Part shown: in pieces, positions 62,654 through 64,000 of the stretch
Layout of the letters: each line of letters starts with the position of its first letter
How positions within the stretch are numbered: position 1 is the stretch's first letter
Assembly: GCA_018819175.1 (NCBI GenBank)
Contig: JAHJQQ010000053.1
Span: forward strand, 13,129-77,128
DNA from: Gammaproteobacteria bacterium
GTDB taxonomy: Bacteria > Pseudomonadota > Gammaproteobacteria > Thiohalobacterales > Thiohalobacteraceae
Direction of reading: 5' to 3'
DNA: 64,000 nucleotides
Position numbers and translations under genes: made by a program
Notes under the pieces: generated by a model
Database searches by the model: none
The model's input: the letters and a program-made list of their open reading frames with translations, nothing else
What the model was told of the DNA's origin: nothing

Positions 62654-63010
62654 ATGTCGTTGATTGCCGAATTGGCTGCGATGGACGGGGTGTTCGCCGC
62701 CGGCGAATATTCCTATCGCGGCGATCGTTTCTCCTATAAAGGCCAGATCAGTGAGGAGCAGGCCCGCATGGCCTCGATCATGTGTCGCGCCACCACCATG
62801 GGCGTGCATATGCAGACGGACATGATGGCGAGCATGCATCCTGAAAGTCATGTCGCCCCGGCCGGCGGCTGGGTGGTACGCGGTCCGCAGTTCACCGTCT
62901 GCACGATGGCCAACGTGTTCTGCTTTCTGGACAACAGCAAGGCGTCACTCAATACCATTATGTCGACGTTGCGCGTGCGTCTTGCCGACGAACCGCAGGA
63001 TCTTATATAG
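62654..63010 (+). CDS. DUF2173 family protein, copy 1
   Basis: 118 residues: MSLIAELAAMDGVFAAGEYS, MCRATTMGVHMQTDMMA, GGWVVRGPQFTVCTMANVFC, and LNTIMSTLRVRL. The fold is roadblock/LC7-like by pattern. GGAGGT precedes the ATG by 7 bases. First of three paralogs in a row. Confidence 0.8.
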   Translation: MSLIAELAAMDGVFAAGEYSYRGDRFSYKGQISEEQARMASIMCRATTMGVHMQTDMMASMHPESHVAPAGGWVVRGPQFTVCTMANVFCFLDNSKASLNTIMSTLRVRLADEPQDLI

Positions 63011-63014
63011 CGCG

Positions 63015-63100
63015 TAGGTCGGGTTAGCCGCGTGGCGGCGTAACCCGACATTCAATCCACGTCCAATGTCGGGTTACGCTGCGCTAACCCGACCTACGAC
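63015..63100. repeat. TAACCCGAC hairpin
   Basis: GTAGGTCGGGTTAGCCGCG ... GCGCTAACCCGACCTAC, a divergent member of the TAACCCGCC family, between DUF2173 copies 1 and 2. Confidence 0.65.
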
Positions 63101-63131
63101 TGAAACCGGAATTTTATGGAGCATCGTCGAA

Positions 63132-63470
63132 ATGACTGACCTGAATAAACTGATGAGCCTGCCCGGCGCGCTGGCCGCCTTTGAATTTTCCGACCGTGGC
63201 GAACTCGGGGAGCACCGGATTGCCTCCGGCAGCAATTTGAATGCCGATGCGCTGGATCTGCTCAGCCATGTCTGTGTAGCCAATATCGCCATTGCTGCCA
63301 TGCAGGCGCGTGGCTGGGAGAAGATGACCGGCGCGCAGGGCTTTTACCCGATTCAGGGTTTCACCATGGTCGGTTTCGAATGGACCGCCGTGGCGACCGA
63401 AAACTGTGGCGTGGTGATGACCAATGATCAGGTCGATTACGAACAGGCCTATGCGGCGCTGGCAGGGTAA
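63132..63470 (+). CDS. DUF2173 family protein, copy 2
   Basis: 112 residues: MTDLNKLMSLPGALAAFEFS, DALDLLSHVCVANIAIAAMQ, and FTMVGFEWTAVATENCGVVM. Same length and pattern as its neighbours. The family is common in sulfur-oxidising bacteria; role unknown. Confidence 0.8.
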   Translation: MTDLNKLMSLPGALAAFEFSDRGELGEHRIASGSNLNADALDLLSHVCVANIAIAAMQARGWEKMTGAQGFYPIQGFTMVGFEWTAVATENCGVVMTNDQVDYEQAYAALAG

Positions 63471-63475
63471 CAGCC

Positions 63476-63808
63476 ATGATTAAACGATTGTTGGCACTCG
63501 ATGGCGTCCAGGTCATCTGTCTGTTCCGCGACGACGGTAGCCTGGTGGAAGGCTATGGCATGCTCGACGAAGAAGGTATGGCACGCCTGGCGCACTTTGC
63601 GCACGAGTACAAACGCATGGTGCAGGGTAATGCCGACCAGCTGTCCATGTTCACCCAGATCCGCGGCTGGACCCCGCCGCGCGGCTGGATTGTGCGCGGT
63701 GCCGGTGTCGCGGTGTGCAGCGTCGGCAATCTGGTGTGTCTGGCCGATGGCAACGAAGCCTCGTTGAACGAAGTGATGAGCGAGATGGGCGAAGCGGCGA
63801 GTTATTAA
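63476..63808 (+). CDS. DUF2173 family protein, copy 3
   Basis: 110 residues: MIKRLLALDGVQVICLFRDD, ARLAHFAHEYKRMVQGNADQ, and GWIVRGAGVAVCSVGNLVCL, ending NEVMSEMGEA. It starts 5 bp after copy 2, so the two are co-translated. Copies 1 and 3 share the GGW-VRG / RGWIVRG block more closely with each other than with copy 2. Confidence 0.82.
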   Translation: MIKRLLALDGVQVICLFRDDGSLVEGYGMLDEEGMARLAHFAHEYKRMVQGNADQLSMFTQIRGWTPPRGWIVRGAGVAVCSVGNLVCLADGNEASLNEVMSEMGEAASY

Positions 63809-63864
63809 TTCAGGGACGAGGGACTAGGTGCTAGGGCCGAGGGGGATAAAGGTGGAAGATTTGA

Positions 63865-64000
63865 CTAGAACCTAGAACCTAGAACCTAGAACCTAGAACC
63901 TAGAACCTAGAACCTAGAACCTAGAACCTAGAACCTAGAACCTAGAACCTAGAACCTAGAACCTAGAACCTAGAACCTAGAACCTAGAACCTAGAACCTA
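63865..64000. repeat. Perfect (CTAGAAC)n tandem repeat running off the window
   Basis: A 7-bp unit repeats without a single mismatch for 136 bp, about 19 copies, up to the right edge. It is preceded by a GGGACGAGGGACTAGGTGCTAG stretch that looks like a divergent start. Unit number is likely variable by replication slippage. Confidence 0.95.

Noticed and set aside
63865..64000. Heptamer array considered as telomere or CRISPR
   Set aside because: It has no spacers, and the unit is not a known telomeric repeat; a simple slippage array is the plain reading.

Overview
The window looks like chromosome of a gammaproteobacterium with moderately high GC. The evidence is orthologs arranged in the gammaproteobacterial way (pepA-holC-valS on one strand beside divergent lptF-lptG, plus rluF and rnk) and a set of genes typical of sulfur-oxidising, microaerobic lineages: three tandem DUF2173 genes, an ETHE1-like persulfide dioxygenase, a TorF-type porin, a bacteriohemerythrin, cytochrome b561 and a VPLPA-CTERM protein. 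The exact order is an inference. No rRNA, tRNA, CRISPR array or complete insertion sequence was seen.

Layout. 1-2.7 kb: a ferritin-like (di-iron type) gene cut by the window edge, with a near-consensus sigma-54 promoter, two tandem palindromes and the cognate GAF-PAS-AAA-Fis activator. 3-9.7 kb: rluF, a ybjQ-ybjQ-M48 protease operon, a MOSC protein, a cation/proton antiporter, a DUF4197 lipoprotein and a small PLDc_N membrane protein. 10-19 kb: a corA/antiporter pseudogene, a glycine-zipper protein, an orphan tandem-BMC-domain protein behind a perfect FNR/ANR box, a RIO kinase, a YpfJ zinc protease, a DUF2461 protein, cytochrome b561 and hypotheticals. 19-29.3 kb: an EEP phosphatase, an LtaS-like sulfatase-fold enzyme with a GH-like neighbour, a methyltransferase, a DgcZ-like zinc-sensing diguanylate cyclase, a CDGSH-glutamate-synthase fusion and a DUF2189 protein. 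29.9-46.5 kb: a BNR/MoaD pair, hemerythrin, a CZB protein, a porin, a graveyard of toxin-antitoxin remnants, a beta-helix protein, persulfide dioxygenase, an exosortase substrate, a BepA-like protease, DUF2254, YqaE, MscS, an EF-G domain III/V-like mini-protein and Rnk.

46.8-53 kb is an island between a truncated mrr start and valS. It holds three tightly packed genes: a ~1310-residue Rad50/SMC-like ATPase with a CxxC hook and two C-terminal LexA/S24-like domains, a dGTPase-family HD phosphohydrolase, and a small protein resembling archaeo-eukaryotic primases. This is the best candidate for an undescribed (probably defence or DNA-damage) system.

53-64 kb: valS, carrying two in-frame insertions of intergenic repeats, then holC, pepA, lptFG, an RDD protein, three DUF2173 genes and a perfect 7-bp tandem array running off the right edge.

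The intergenic space is packed with small non-autonomous elements. At least four terminal-repeat families are present, several with intact target-site duplications of 3-4, 9 and 11-12 bp, one nested in another, and some sharing the same internal core.
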